A stretch of DNA of 64,000 bases from Bacteroidota bacterium (GCA_038746285.1 JBCDKT010000009.1:1-64000); one strand, 5' to 3'. Counted from the stretch's first letter, positions 45,301-52,954 are shown. The notes: a model not told the origin generated them from the sequence alone. A program made the numbers and translations.

Positions 45301-48231
45301 TACTGGCGGCTGCGCGGCCTGGAAACCGACCTCGTCATCCTCAACGATCACCCGCCGAGCTACGCGAGCGAGCTCCAGAACGCGATTCTCCAGGCGATCC
45401 AGACCTCGCCGCAGCGCGGCCTCCTCAACCAGCGCGGCGGCCTCTTCGTCCGCCGCACCGACCAACTCGCCGACGAGGACCAGACCCTCATCCTGACTGT
45501 CGCCCGCGTCGTAATCAACGGCCAGCTCCCGCAGTTCGACGCCGAAGACGACGAGCCTTCCGAGGCCGTACAGGTCGCCGAAAACGGTCAGGCCGAGCGC
45601 GTCTACCGCCCTACCCTCGACTCCGCGCTCACGGTCGAAGCCGACAGCCTGCCCCGGCCCGCCGGGGAGACGGCGCGCGAGGCCGACGCCGAGAAGCACG
45701 CCGACGACTTGCAGTTCTTCAACGGCTACGGCGGCTTCTCCGCAGACGGGACCGAGTACGTCGTCCGCCAGCACAGCCGCGCCGGGCGCGGCCTCGACCG
45801 GACCCCGCTGCCGTGGATCAACGTCGTCGCCAACGAGAACGCCGGGTTCACGGCGTCGGAGAGCGGCGAGGGCTATACGTGGTCCGTCAACTCGCAGCAG
45901 AACAAGCTCACCCCGTGGAGCAACGACCCGGTGATGGACCCGGCGGGCGAGGCCTTCTACCTGCGCGACGAAACCCCGACGGATCAGGGGAGCGGCGTCT
46001 TCTGGAGCCCGACCCCGCGCCCGGTCCCGGACGGCGAGCCCTACGAGACGCGCCACGGCTGGGGCTACACGAGCTACCACCACGCAAGTCACGGGATCGA
46101 ACAGGAGGTCTGCCTGTTCGTCCCGCGCGAGGACCCCGTCAAGATCGCCCGCCTCCGCCTCACCAATACCAGGAGCACGAAGCGCAAGCTGACCGTCTTC
46201 CGCTACCACGAGTGGGTCCTCGGCGAGCGCCGCCCGCCGAACGCACCCTACGTCACCACCCACCACGACGAGGAGACGGGAGCCCTGCTGGCTCGCAACT
46301 ACTACAACGGTACGTTCGCCCGCCGCGTGGCCTTCGCCGCGGCGCACGGAGCACCCGTAGCAGGCTTCACCTCGGACCGGAGCACGTTTCTCGGCCGAGG
46401 TGGGAGCACCGTGCTCCCAGCGGCCCTTGAGACCGATGCTCCGCTCGACGGGACCGTCGGCGCAGGCCTCGATCCGTGCGCCGCGTTCCAGGTTCCGGTC
46501 GAGGTCGAGCCGGGCGAGACCGTAGAGCTGCGCTTCCTGATCGGGCAGGCGGAGCACTCACACGCGGCGCGCACGATCGTCAAGCGCTACGCCACAGCCG
46601 AGGCCGTACAGGACGCTCTCGACGAGGTCACAGCGTTCTGGCGCGAACTGCTGTCCGCGACGCACGTCGAGACGCCCGCGCCGGAGATCGACGTGCTGGC
46701 GAACGGGTGGCTGCTCTACCAGAACCTCGCGTGCCGGTTCTGGGGCCGGAGCGCGTTCTACCAGTCCGGCGGCGCGTTCGGCTACCGCGACCAGCTCCAG
46801 GACTCGACCGCGCTCATCTACACGCGCCCCGACCTCACGCGCCAGCAGATCCGCCGCAACGCCGCCCACCAGTTCACCGAGGGCGACGTGCTCCACTGGT
46901 GGCACCCGATCACCGAGGCCGGCATCCGCAGCCGCTTCTCCGACGACCTCCTCTGGCTCCCCTACGCCGTCGCGTTCTACGTCCGCACGACCGGCGACGC
47001 CAGCATCCTGGATGAGGTCGAGCCGTTTCTGACCGCGCGGCAACTCGAAGAGGGCGAGGACGAGGCCTTCCTCACGCCCGGCGTCGCCGACGAGACGGGC
47101 ACCGTCTTCGAGCACGCCGCCCGCACGATCGACCGCTCGCTCACGAAGGGCGAGCACGGCCTCCCGCTGATGGGCTCGGGCGACTGGAACGACGGCATGA
47201 ACCGCGTCGGCAACGACGGGACCGGCGAGAGCGTCTGGCTCGGGTTCTTCCTCGCCCACATCCTCAAAGGGTTCATCCCGCTCTGCGACGAGCGGGGCGA
47301 GACCGAGCGCGCCGAGCGCTACCGCGCCTACCTCAAGGACCTCGAAGTCGCGCTCAACGACACCGGGTGGGACGGCGCGTGGTTCCGCCGGGCCTACTAC
47401 GACGAGGGGGTCCCCCTCGGCTCTGCCCAGAACGACGAGTGCCGGATCGACGCGATTGCCCAGGGCTGGAGCATCATCTCGGGCGTCGCCACGCCGGAGC
47501 ACGCGGAGCAGGCGCTCCGGTCGGTCGAGGAGCACCTCGTGGACGAAGAGGCCGGGATCATCCGCCTCCTCACCCCGCCGTTCGATAAAACGGAGCACGA
47601 CCCCGGCTACATCAAGGGCTACCTCCCGGGCGTCCGCGAGAACGGCGGCCAGTACACCCACGGCGTCCTCTGGGCGATCCGCGCCTTCGCCGAGCAGGGC
47701 CACGGCGCGAAGGCGACGGACCTCCTGCGGATGATCTCCCCTGTCAACCACGCCCGCACGCGGGAGAAGGCCGACCACTACAAGACCGAGCCCTACGCGA
47801 TTGCCGCCGACGTCTACAGCGTCCACCCCCACGAGGGGCGCGGCGGCTGGACGTGGTACACCGGCTCGGCCGGCTGGACCTACCGCGTCGCCGTCGAGTC
47901 CGTCCTCGGGCTGAAGGTCGAGGCCGATGCGATCTGGCTCGACCCGCGCATCCCTGCCGACTGGCCAGGCTTCAAGATCAGCTACCGCCTCCCGAGCGAC
48001 AAGACGACCTACGTCTTCACCGTCGAGAACCAGGGCGTCGAGCACGGCGTCGTGGCCGTGGACGGAGCGAACGGAGCCGTCGTCGAAGGGGCTGCCCGCG
48101 TCCCCCGCGTGGACGACGGCGGGACGCACAACGTGAAAGTCACCCTCGGCGGCACCGGCGCGGCGACGAACGGCGCGCAGGCTGCCACCGAGCCGTCGTC
48201 GGTGTCGGACGATTCGCCGGAGCAACCGTAG
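39334..48231 (+). CDS. Cyclic beta-1,2-glucan synthase (GT84-GH189-GH94, NdvB/Cgs-type)
   Basis: This 2965-residue inner-membrane enzyme should build beta-1,2-glucan from UDP-glucose, set chain length and close the ring. In order: an N-terminal helical region; membrane helices near 405-460; a GT84 domain with TLDADT (DxD at 635-637), GKGLYDVDAF, SHDLLEG and LHRWVRGDWQ; more helices (about 828-985); a glycoamylase-like GH189 transglycosylase domain (about 1030-1570, with RPWGISESAYYTLDLHLTYQYRAF and FAHHQGMSLLSLANV); and a GH94 half to the end (GSGDWNDGMNRVG, acid Asp2620). Length and order match rhizobial Cgs proteins. Cyclic glucans serve in osmoadaptation or host contact; cyclisation itself is inferred from the domains. 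Confidence 0.94.
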   Translation: MPDDATLVPDGPTVANVFKPAQLAEYARRLARDQALVEEKRVSKPLRPLLRSAYRDLTDAYRALAGAGAEREVVTPAAEWLLDNFHIVRDQVRDIEDNLPKSYYKLLPKLRTGPFTGMPRVFELVHTLASHTDNTLDQENLTAFTRAFQEVDLLTLAELWALPIMLRLVLVEKVVALTVQIIEARQERRAASRWARRIAQRGDEDPSEVVGILAEMAREHSPLSGPFVTTFSSRLQAQGPSAVPALEWLEQRLRSRRATLEDVARRVTQRETQWQVSMANAILSLRHTGETDWGDFVEDLSAVEDTLRGDPDAVYPKMDPGTRDLYRHRVETLSRHASETEFGVAERAVALAASAKEAGEPDPAGHVGYWLIGPGQRALGKEVGFRAPLRERLVRIAHRHPTAVYLGFITVVTLLALAGVLWIALGAGAGPGLLGLTAAAAFLPLLDFAVTFANFNAARLLPPSQLARMDFSDGIPEGNMAFVVIPTLLSSPENARAQVEALEVHAAANPDPALRFALLTDFRDAEAQHAPGDDAIVEAAVHAVRALNARTGRAGGDGAPGTDTFFLLHRERRWNERQGVWMGWERKRGKLEEFNDLLRTPPDKWADAETTYTVIEGDFRETVQGDAVRYVVTLDADTRLPPDGAVDLIATAAHPVNVPRYSAETGRVVEGYGILQPRVSVVPEGSLRSPFSRIYSGNIGVDPYTTAVSDAYQDLFGEGIYTGKGLYDVDAFRRTLAGSVPENAVLSHDLLEGNHARAALVTDIEVFDDYPSRYSTFAMRLHRWVRGDWQLLPWLMPRVRDARGRWRRTPLSVVGRWKIFDNMRRSLTPVALVLFLALAWTSVLPGSPFVWTAIALLVLAFPIYAPFIDAFFRQPADTVSSSYFRHAWEDLKLNALQTGLSVVFLAHQAVVMLDAVGRTLWRLFISRKNRLEWVTAYQAEQGARDIPRSLWLSVAVGVAVLVLISIAEPISWLAALPFAVAWIAAPWVAKAVSAPTRPERYRLTFDDTRRLRTLARRTWRYFDEFLSDDDRWLVPDNFQVKPAQGLARRTSPTNIGLALNAVQVARDFGYLPRQEEVRRLGAMLSAVEGLEKHRGHLYNWYATETGAVMHPRYVSTVDSGNLAGSLVVVKQGLGEVAGAAWPSPALAEGVRDALCALDETLRRCPPDDFDAAEIVAVRERLGAALDRPTPATLTEWRDRLDALLAAAADLHTAAQFEPSPVWRDQDVDELRTWAGQPLAQLRLARSELLSLAPWLEDRDVVDDDLNQVSTLGALFDRTTALLTDSDRAMDTERLRASADAVGALLHDARDLAARAGALLRGMDFAMLYNAERDLFSIGYDVDRGSFDDSTYDLLASEARLASYLAIGKGEVPPEHWFRLSRSTRSTRGRKTLLSWSGTMFEYLMPLLFMRTYPRTLLDETLYNAVSTQRFYGRSKGRPWGISESAYYTLDLHLTYQYRAFGVPWLGLKRGLGEDYVLAPYATVLALMVRPDRALSNLGKIDELGAYGPYGYYEAVDFTPARVATPGETASEETFQVVRSYFAHHQGMSLLSLANVLLDNRVQDRFHCEPFVQSGELLLQERVPRVVEKIDAAPFDEGELEPVEVQPVASYVEHLTGDALADPVPRGVLLSNGRYTAYLTSAGSGYARQGEMGVTRWQPDRTHDAQGFFVYVRDLESNRFWSAGQQPVQSALPPDRYETWFHANKVETARVDDWIETFTEIVVSPEDDVEVRRVTLTNYSDQPRVIELTSYAEVVLFPPVADAAHPAFSKLFVETEYVPEHNAIIATRRPRKEGEHRPWLVHTVADKALGPVFEELQFETDRAKFIGRGRTLDHPAAMDPSTRLSGTDGAVLDPVVSLRRVVVLMPKENVTVTFSLGTADSREDAERLVERYDHPYAAQRALELASVYGLVELKHLGLPGERALYFQRLASHMLYGGAALRAPEDVLLRNRRPQSGLWAHGISGDLPILVYRIAKADDMPHFRLLLKAHEYWRLRGLETDLVILNDHPPSYASELQNAILQAIQTSPQRGLLNQRGGLFVRRTDQLADEDQTLILTVARVVINGQLPQFDAEDDEPSEAVQVAENGQAERVYRPTLDSALTVEADSLPRPAGETAREADAEKHADDLQFFNGYGGFSADGTEYVVRQHSRAGRGLDRTPLPWINVVANENAGFTASESGEGYTWSVNSQQNKLTPWSNDPVMDPAGEAFYLRDETPTDQGSGVFWSPTPRPVPDGEPYETRHGWGYTSYHHASHGIEQEVCLFVPREDPVKIARLRLTNTRSTKRKLTVFRYHEWVLGERRPPNAPYVTTHHDEETGALLARNYYNGTFARRVAFAAAHGAPVAGFTSDRSTFLGRGGSTVLPAALETDAPLDGTVGAGLDPCAAFQVPVEVEPGETVELRFLIGQAEHSHAARTIVKRYATAEAVQDALDEVTAFWRELLSATHVETPAPEIDVLANGWLLYQNLACRFWGRSAFYQSGGAFGYRDQLQDSTALIYTRPDLTRQQIRRNAAHQFTEGDVLHWWHPITEAGIRSRFSDDLLWLPYAVAFYVRTTGDASILDEVEPFLTARQLEEGEDEAFLTPGVADETGTVFEHAARTIDRSLTKGEHGLPLMGSGDWNDGMNRVGNDGTGESVWLGFFLAHILKGFIPLCDERGETERAERYRAYLKDLEVALNDTGWDGAWFRRAYYDEGVPLGSAQNDECRIDAIAQGWSIISGVATPEHAEQALRSVEEHLVDEEAGIIRLLTPPFDKTEHDPGYIKGYLPGVRENGGQYTHGVLWAIRAFAEQGHGAKATDLLRMISPVNHARTREKADHYKTEPYAIAADVYSVHPHEGRGGWTWYTGSAGWTYRVAVESVLGLKVEADAIWLDPRIPADWPGFKISYRLPSDKTTYVFTVENQGVEHGVVAVDGANGAVVEGAARVPRVDDGGTHNVKVTLGGTGAATNGAQAATEPSSVSDDSPEQP

Positions 48232-48285
48232 CGGTCGCTGGCGCGTTAGCAAGCGCAGACAACCAACGTCCTCGACGCGAAGCAG

Positions 48286-48597
48286 ATGGCGACGGCAAAG
48301 ACACTCGACCAGCGTATCGTAGCGACTCCCGGCGTGTGCGGCGGCAAGCCGCGCATCGACGGTCACCGCATCACTGTCCAGAATGTGGCGATCTGGCACG
48401 ACCGCCTCGGCTGGAGCGTGGACCGAATCGCAAGCGAGTACGACCTCGACCTGGCCGACATCTACGCAGCCCTTGCGTACTACTTCGCGCACCGCGAAAC
48501 GATAGACCAGTCTATCGAAGCCGGACACGCTTTCGCTGAGGAGCTACGTCGCCAGACGCCGTCGCTTCTCGAGCAGCGCGTGCAGGGTGCCGCGTGA
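48286..48597 (+). CDS. DUF433 domain protein, antitoxin-like
   Basis: The 103-residue protein contains the DUF433 pattern ATPGVCGGKPRIDGHRITVQNVAIWHDRLGWSVDRIASEYDLDLADIYAALAYYFAH, a small winged-helix-like domain found as antitoxin next to PIN-like DUF5615 toxins. It probably binds DNA and, in intact pairs, the toxin. The following frame starts inside its stop (GTGA), the typical layout of such a pair, but that partner is truncated here. Confidence 0.88.
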   Translation: MATAKTLDQRIVATPGVCGGKPRIDGHRITVQNVAIWHDRLGWSVDRIASEYDLDLADIYAALAYYFAHRETIDQSIEAGHAFAEELRRQTPSLLEQRVQGAA

Positions 48598-48728
48598 CCC
48601 GCGTTCGGTACTACACCGACGAGCACATCGCGGGTGCCATCACGAAGGGACTGCGCCGACGTGGCCTCGACGTGCTTACGCTAGCGGAGGCAGGTACGCT
48701 CGCTGACAAACAATTACGGGTCATATAA
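48594..48728 (+). pseudogene. Truncated DUF5615 (PIN-like) toxin
   Basis: The frame begins with a GTG overlapping the DUF433 stop and reads VTRVRYYTDEHIAGAITKGL, then RRRGLDVLTLAEAGTLADKQLRVI and a stop, 44 residues in all. The first about 38 residues match the start of DUF5615 proteins, including the acidic YTDEH motif. The family continues with a second acidic motif of the type TxDxDF and should be near 110 residues. The break is around base 48710, where composition changes to a more AT-rich stretch. The nuclease core is incomplete, so it is presumably inactive. Confidence 0.75.
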
Positions 48729-48742
48729 CCTCGCGCCGAGAA

Positions 48743-49261
48743 ATGGGACCAGGTATAGAAGTAGCACTGCCGGAGTGGCCTCCCCCTCAACTCCCGCCAC
48801 TCCGAGCACGGTTCGCAGAACTAGCCACTCACGTATCAGACCTCCCGGAGCTTCCGCGAATGAAACCCCGACAAGGGTGGAAACTCGTGTTCGGGAATAG
48901 AGCGGAAGCAATGGAGTTCGATGTTTCGTTTTCGATGTGGTGGGACGAGGATCCGGCGTTCAATGCAACATTCGGATGGGTGCCGAAGGGTGTAGTTGAT
49001 CTCCACGGGTTCAGGTCCGCTGACATGCCTCGAACGGTTCGCACTCTTAGCACGCTCGCCTGTGAAACGGCTGAACGGCTCGGTGGCTTGATCGCACTGG
49101 ACAAATCAAGTCCTAGCTCAGTGGGAGCACCGGGGCTACTGTACGATGTGAAGTATGGAGGAGAGCACACGGGAGAGCATGATTACTATGCTGACCCAGT
49201 TCGCTTCCGCTGGCTGGCTCGACAACCCAAATTCGAGATATCAGGATGGTCGGCGGTGTGA
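48743..49261 (+). CDS. Hypothetical protein of atypical composition (possibly DUF6368-like)
   Basis: The 172-residue cytosolic protein contains VSFSMWWDEDPAFNATFGWVPKG in the middle. The C-terminal block GGLIALDKSSPS ... GLLYDVKY ... HDYYADPVRFRWLARQPKFEISG recalls DUF6368-type proteins, a family of unknown function sometimes seen with polymorphic toxins; this link is from pattern memory only. Its codons use far more A and T at third positions than neighbouring genes, which suggests recent transfer. It sits where the DUF5615 gene was broken. It may be an orphan immunity gene, but no toxin is nearby. Confidence 0.6.
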   Translation: MGPGIEVALPEWPPPQLPPLRARFAELATHVSDLPELPRMKPRQGWKLVFGNRAEAMEFDVSFSMWWDEDPAFNATFGWVPKGVVDLHGFRSADMPRTVRTLSTLACETAERLGGLIALDKSSPSSVGAPGLLYDVKYGGEHTGEHDYYADPVRFRWLARQPKFEISGWSAV

Positions 49262-49365
49262 CCTGTGACTGCTCCCACACGCAGTACCCTACCGATTTGC
49301 CCCATCCTACCGCTGATTCGCCCTGCGCAGCTGCATCGGACTCTTGTTAGCGCATAAAGTATCCT

Positions 49366-49497
49366 ATGACCCGCCTGCCATTCCTTCTCTGCCTAGCCGC
49401 TCCAGCTCTTGCCCAACCGTCAGAGACACCGGTAGGATTACTCGGACGGTGGGTCGGGGCGAGCGTGGAGAACAGCAAGCCGCTTCCACACGTATGA
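49366..49497 (+). pseudogene. 5' fragment of a paralogue of the downstream hydrolase gene
   Basis: The frame encodes 43 residues, MTRLPFLLCLAAPALAQPS then ETPVGLLGRWVGASVENSKPLPHV. It matches the start of the hydrolase at 50029 (FLCLAAPVIAQPSDVPPGLLGRWAGASIESGTP) residue by residue across the signal peptide and first mature segment, then stops. The DNA is clearly diverged from that copy, so this is not a very recent duplicate. It is presumably the remnant of a second hydrolase gene lost when the toxin-antitoxin module arrived. Confidence 0.75.
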
Positions 49498-49533
49498 GCG
49501 ACTTGATTCGCCACTTCTAGACACGGTCTCTCC

Positions 49534-49737
49534 ATGCATGCCACTATCTCTAAAGGCCAGATTGTCAAAGTCGTCGTCGACTTGCCGGAGGACGCGACGG
49601 TCGAGGATGCCATTGAGCGCCTGTTGCTACTGAGCAAGATCGAGCAGGGGCTGGAGCAGGCGCGGCGAGGAGAGACGATTCCACACGATGAGGTGAAGCG
49701 CCGGATCGAAGCACAGATCGCGTCGTGGCAGAGCTGA
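49534..49737 (+). CDS. Antitoxin component of a ParD/ParE-like module
   Basis: The 67-residue protein MHATISKGQIVKVVVDLPED continues with ATVEDAIERLLLLSKIEQGLEQARRGETIPHDEVKRRIEAQIASWQS. It has a short beta start and two helices, with the 'RGETIPHDEVKRRI' tail seen in many antitoxins of RelE/ParE toxins. It should bind and neutralise the toxin encoded next, whose GTG start lies 13 bases inside this gene's 3' end, and repress their shared promoter. Confidence 0.85.
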   Translation: MHATISKGQIVKVVVDLPEDATVEDAIERLLLLSKIEQGLEQARRGETIPHDEVKRRIEAQIASWQS

Positions 49738-50036
49738 TCTGGACGCCGCGAGCCTACGCCGACCTCGAATCTATCGGTGCCTACCATGCGCAGCAGTCGC
49801 CGGGGTATGCCGAAGTGATTGTTCGTCGGCTCATGCAGGCAGCAGAGCGGCTCGAAGTCTTCCCGACCTCGGGTCGCACCGTGCCGGAGATCGGGGACGA
49901 AACGATGCGGGAGGTGGTTCACCGGCAGTACCGTATCATTTACATGCACCTACCGGACGAAGACCGGGTGGAGATCCTCACCGTGTTTCATTCCTCGCGC
50001 CAGTTCGGAGCCTTGCCAGGGGAGAGCGATGCGTGA
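49725..50036 (+). CDS. ParE/RelE superfamily toxin
   Basis: The 103-residue protein has the ParE fold signature: LIWTPRAYADLESIGAYHAQQSPGYAEVIVRRLMQAAERLEVFPTSGRTVPEI followed by VHRQYRIIYMHLPDEDRVEILTVFHSSRQF. Family members act on DNA gyrase (ParE) or cut mRNA on the ribosome (RelE); which applies here is unclear. The gene starts with GTG, overlapping the antitoxin by 13 bases, and its 3' end overlaps the hydrolase start by 8 bases. All expected regions are present, so it is likely functional. Confidence 0.9.
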   Translation: MAELIWTPRAYADLESIGAYHAQQSPGYAEVIVRRLMQAAERLEVFPTSGRTVPEIGDETMREVVHRQYRIIYMHLPDEDRVEILTVFHSSRQFGALPGESDA

Positions 50037-51384
50037 TTCCAGACCCGTGATCCATCTGCTCCTTTTCCTCTGCCTCGCAGCCCCGGTAATCGCTCAGCCA
50101 TCGGACGTGCCGCCAGGTCTACTTGGACGATGGGCCGGGGCGAGCATCGAGAGCGGCACGCCGCGCCTGTTCGAACTGCGGTTCAGCCTCGACGACGAGA
50201 ACTCGCTTCGCACCGAACTGACGCTACCCTACAACGGCTACGACCGCTTCCCGTTCGCCTTCTCGTACGCGCCGGGCGGCACCTACGACGGCACGCTCAC
50301 CTCGGGCCTCTTCGGCGACGCGATGCGGCTCGTTGTGGACCTCGGCGAGGGGCACCTCCGCGGGACGGTGACCGAAGCCGACTCGGTGACGGCGAGGGTC
50401 CACCTGCAAAAGGTCGTGGACTTCGACCTGCCGCCGATTGAGACCGAGGAGGTGCGATTCGCCGCCGGGCGCGACACGCTCGCGGGCACGCTCATCCGCC
50501 CCACCGGAGTCGAGCGCCCCCCGACGGCCGTTCTCGTCACGGGGCGCGGGTACGGCACGCGGGCCGAGATGTCGCTCTGGGGCCGGCTGCTGGCTCGCAA
50601 CGGCGTCGCCGCCCTCGCCTTCGACAGTCGCGGGGCGGGCCGCTCGACGGGCACGCGCGGCACGGAAACGGCGGAGGACCGGTTCGACGATGTGCGCGCG
50701 GCCCTCGACGCTCTCGCGGCGCGGGGTGACCTTGGCCCGGTCGGACTCTTCGGCAACAGTGCGGCCGGGTGGATCGTCCCGGTGGTCGCGGCAGAGCGCG
50801 ACGACGTGGCGTTCGTCGTCACGCTCGTCGGTCCGGCCGTCTCCCTCGCCGACCAGCAGGGCCAGGTCACGGCGGCCTTCATGCGCGGAGCGGACGAGGA
50901 ATATTCCGAGGCCGAGTACGCCGCCGCGTTTGAGTACCAGCGGCAGACGGTCGTCCTCGCCCAGGCCGACGCGCCGTGGTCCGCCTTCGAGCCGATCAAC
51001 GCCGAGGCGCGGGCCGCGCGCTGGGCCGAGCACGCCCTCATTCCCGACAGCCTGGATTTTCCTGACCTCGACTATTTCCGCCGTCGGCGCGGCTTCGAGG
51101 CCCCGCCGTGGAGCGAGGTCGACGTGCCGGTCCTCGCCGTCTTCGGGGAGAACGACCCCATCGTCCCGCCCGAGGACAACGTGCCGCTCCTCCGCGCTGC
51201 GCTCGCGGGCAACGGCGACGCGATCGTCCTCGTCTTGCCGGGCGTCGACCACACGCTCGCTCGACCCGCAGCGTTCGTCGGCGAGGGCGTGTGGCCGGAC
51301 CGGTTCTACCGCCCGTGGACCCGCAGCCCGGTCCTGCTGGAGACCCTCATCGACTGGTTCGACGACCGCTTCGTCTCGCCATGA
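50029..51384 (+). CDS. Secreted alpha/beta hydrolase
   Basis: The 451-residue protein has a signal peptide (ending VIAQ), an N-terminal beta-rich domain (about residues 27-130) and an alpha/beta hydrolase domain. The latter has VLVTGRGYGTR, AFDSRGAGRSTG, the nucleophile elbow GLFGNSAAGW (GxSxA instead of GxSxG), the acid in VFGENDPIVPPEDN and the catalytic His in PGVDHTLARP. The substrate is unknown; esterase or peptidase activity is possible. It overlaps the ParE gene at the start and the Crp-like gene at the end (ATGA). A broken paralogue lies at 49366. Confidence 0.85.
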   Translation: MRDSRPVIHLLLFLCLAAPVIAQPSDVPPGLLGRWAGASIESGTPRLFELRFSLDDENSLRTELTLPYNGYDRFPFAFSYAPGGTYDGTLTSGLFGDAMRLVVDLGEGHLRGTVTEADSVTARVHLQKVVDFDLPPIETEEVRFAAGRDTLAGTLIRPTGVERPPTAVLVTGRGYGTRAEMSLWGRLLARNGVAALAFDSRGAGRSTGTRGTETAEDRFDDVRAALDALAARGDLGPVGLFGNSAAGWIVPVVAAERDDVAFVVTLVGPAVSLADQQGQVTAAFMRGADEEYSEAEYAAAFEYQRQTVVLAQADAPWSAFEPINAEARAARWAEHALIPDSLDFPDLDYFRRRRGFEAPPWSEVDVPVLAVFGENDPIVPPEDNVPLLRAALAGNGDAIVLVLPGVDHTLARPAAFVGEGVWPDRFYRPWTRSPVLLETLIDWFDDRFVSP

Positions 51385-51980
51385 CCGCGCATCACGAACC
51401 GCTGGCTGAGGTCGCAGGGCGTTGGGTGACCCTCGACGACGCGCAGCGCGACGCCCTCGCGGCGGCGTTCTCGGTGCGAACGCTCGAAGCCGGCGAGCAC
51501 TTGGTCCTACCCGGCGCGACGCGGCACGAGGTGCTGTTCGTCGCCGAGGGCCTGCTGCGGTTCTACTACCCGGCCGACGACGGACGCGAGTCGAACAAGG
51601 CGTTCGTCGCCGAAGGCGAGTTCGCGGGCGCACTTGCGGCGGCAAACCTCGGGCTGCCCCTCCTCTACGGCGTCGAGGCACTGGAACCGACGACCGTCCT
51701 GACCGCAGCGTACACCGACTTCGTCGCCCTCATGGACCGCGACCCGGCGTTCGAGCGGCTCGGACGGAAGCTAGCCGAGCTGATCCTGACGCGGAAGGAG
51801 CTACGCACGCGCTCGCTCCTGCTCCAGAGCGCGACGGAGCGCTACCTCGATTTCGTAGCGCAGCACCCCGGGCTCGTGCAGCGCGTCCCGCTCTACCATA
51901 TCGCCTCGCTCCTCGGCGTCACCGACGTTCACCTCTCGCGCATCCGGCGCGAACTGGCCGAGGCTGCCGTTTCTGAATAA
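51381..51980 (+). CDS. Crp/Fnr family transcriptional regulator
   Basis: The 199-residue protein has a cyclic-nucleotide-binding-type beta barrel (about residues 15-125: VRTLEAGEHLVLPGATRHEVLFVAEGLLRFYY ... NKAFVAEGEFAGALAA) and a C-terminal HTH (about 165-195: RVPLYHIASLLGVTDVHLSRIRREL). It lacks the phosphate-binding RGESF-type cassette of CRP, so cAMP is unlikely to be its ligand, as in many Bacteroidota members. Its ATG lies inside the hydrolase stop (ATGA), so it is translated with that gene and may control it. Confidence 0.9.
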   Translation: MTAHHEPLAEVAGRWVTLDDAQRDALAAAFSVRTLEAGEHLVLPGATRHEVLFVAEGLLRFYYPADDGRESNKAFVAEGEFAGALAAANLGLPLLYGVEALEPTTVLTAAYTDFVALMDRDPAFERLGRKLAELILTRKELRTRSLLLQSATERYLDFVAQHPGLVQRVPLYHIASLLGVTDVHLSRIRRELAEAAVSE

Positions 51981-52041
51981 AGGTTAAGGCGACCGCCTCG
52001 CCGCCCTGTGCATCTTTGGGTCTCACCAACCTGGAGATGCG

Positions 52042-52902
52042 ATGCACGTTTCGATTCTCGGCCTCGGCGCGATGGGTGCCCGGATGGCCGCCCGCCTGCT
52101 CGACCACGGCCGCGCTGTCACCGTCTACAACCGCTCGCCTGAGCGAGCCGCGCCGCTCGCCGAGCGCGGAGCCACCGTCGCCGCCACGCCCCGCGAAGCT
52201 GCCGAGGGCAGCGACCTCGTCCTGTCCATCGTCCGCGACGACGCAGCGGCCGAAGCCATCTGGCTGGGCGAGAACGGAGCCGCGCGCGGACTCAAGCCTG
52301 GAGCCGTCGCGGTCGAGTCGAGCACGGTCACGCCTGGCTGGACCCGGCGGCTCGCCGAGGCGGTCGCCGAGCGCGACGCAGGGTTCCTCGATGCGCCGGT
52401 CGTCGGGTCGCGGCCCCACGCCGAGGGCGGGAAGCTGACGTTCCTCATCGGCGGCGAGGCGGCGGCGCTGGAGGCGGCCCGCCCTGTGCTCGACGTGCTC
52501 GGTGGGGCGGTGCATCACGTCGGGCTCGTCGGGTCGGGCGCGGCGATGAAGCTGGCCGTCAACGCCGTCTTCGCGGTGCAGGCGGCGGTGCTCGCCGAGA
52601 TGATCGCGATGCTGCGCGGTGCCGGCCTCGGCGAAGCGGACGCTGTCGGTATCCTCAACGCGCTCCCCACAGCCAGCCCGGCCGCCGCGCGCCTAGCGAC
52701 GCTGATGACCGAGCACGCCTTCGCGCCCAATTTCCCCATCGACCTCGTCGAGAAAGACCTCAGCTACGCCGTCGCCGAAGCGGAGCGGAGCGGTGTGGAG
52801 GCCTCGGTCGTGGCCGCGACGCAGGCAGCGTTCGCCGAGGCCAAGCGGCGCGGGTTCGGGGGCGGCGACATCGTCGGCATCGCGCAGTTGCATAGCGGCT
52901 GA
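52042..52902 (+). CDS. NAD(P)-dependent 3-hydroxyisobutyrate dehydrogenase-family oxidoreductase
   Basis: The 286-residue beta-hydroxyacid dehydrogenase starts with MHVSILGLGAMGARMAARLL (cofactor motif) and VYNRSPERAAPL. It has the substrate motif DAPVVGSRPHAEGGKLTFLIGG and catalytic Lys in GAAMKLAVNAVF. In this branch (GLYR1/SSA reductase-like), members reduce small aldehydes such as succinic semialdehyde; the true substrate is unknown. It is a single gene, with CATCTTTGG at 52011 as a weak -7 candidate in its 61-base upstream gap. Confidence 0.9.
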   Translation: MHVSILGLGAMGARMAARLLDHGRAVTVYNRSPERAAPLAERGATVAATPREAAEGSDLVLSIVRDDAAAEAIWLGENGAARGLKPGAVAVESSTVTPGWTRRLAEAVAERDAGFLDAPVVGSRPHAEGGKLTFLIGGEAAALEAARPVLDVLGGAVHHVGLVGSGAAMKLAVNAVFAVQAAVLAEMIAMLRGAGLGEADAVGILNALPTASPAAARLATLMTEHAFAPNFPIDLVEKDLSYAVAEAERSGVEASVVAATQAAFAEAKRRGFGGGDIVGIAQLHSG

Positions 52903-52954
52903 GGAACGTGGCGGCAGGCCGGCGGTCAGAACCCGATGCCGCCCGCCCATCCCG

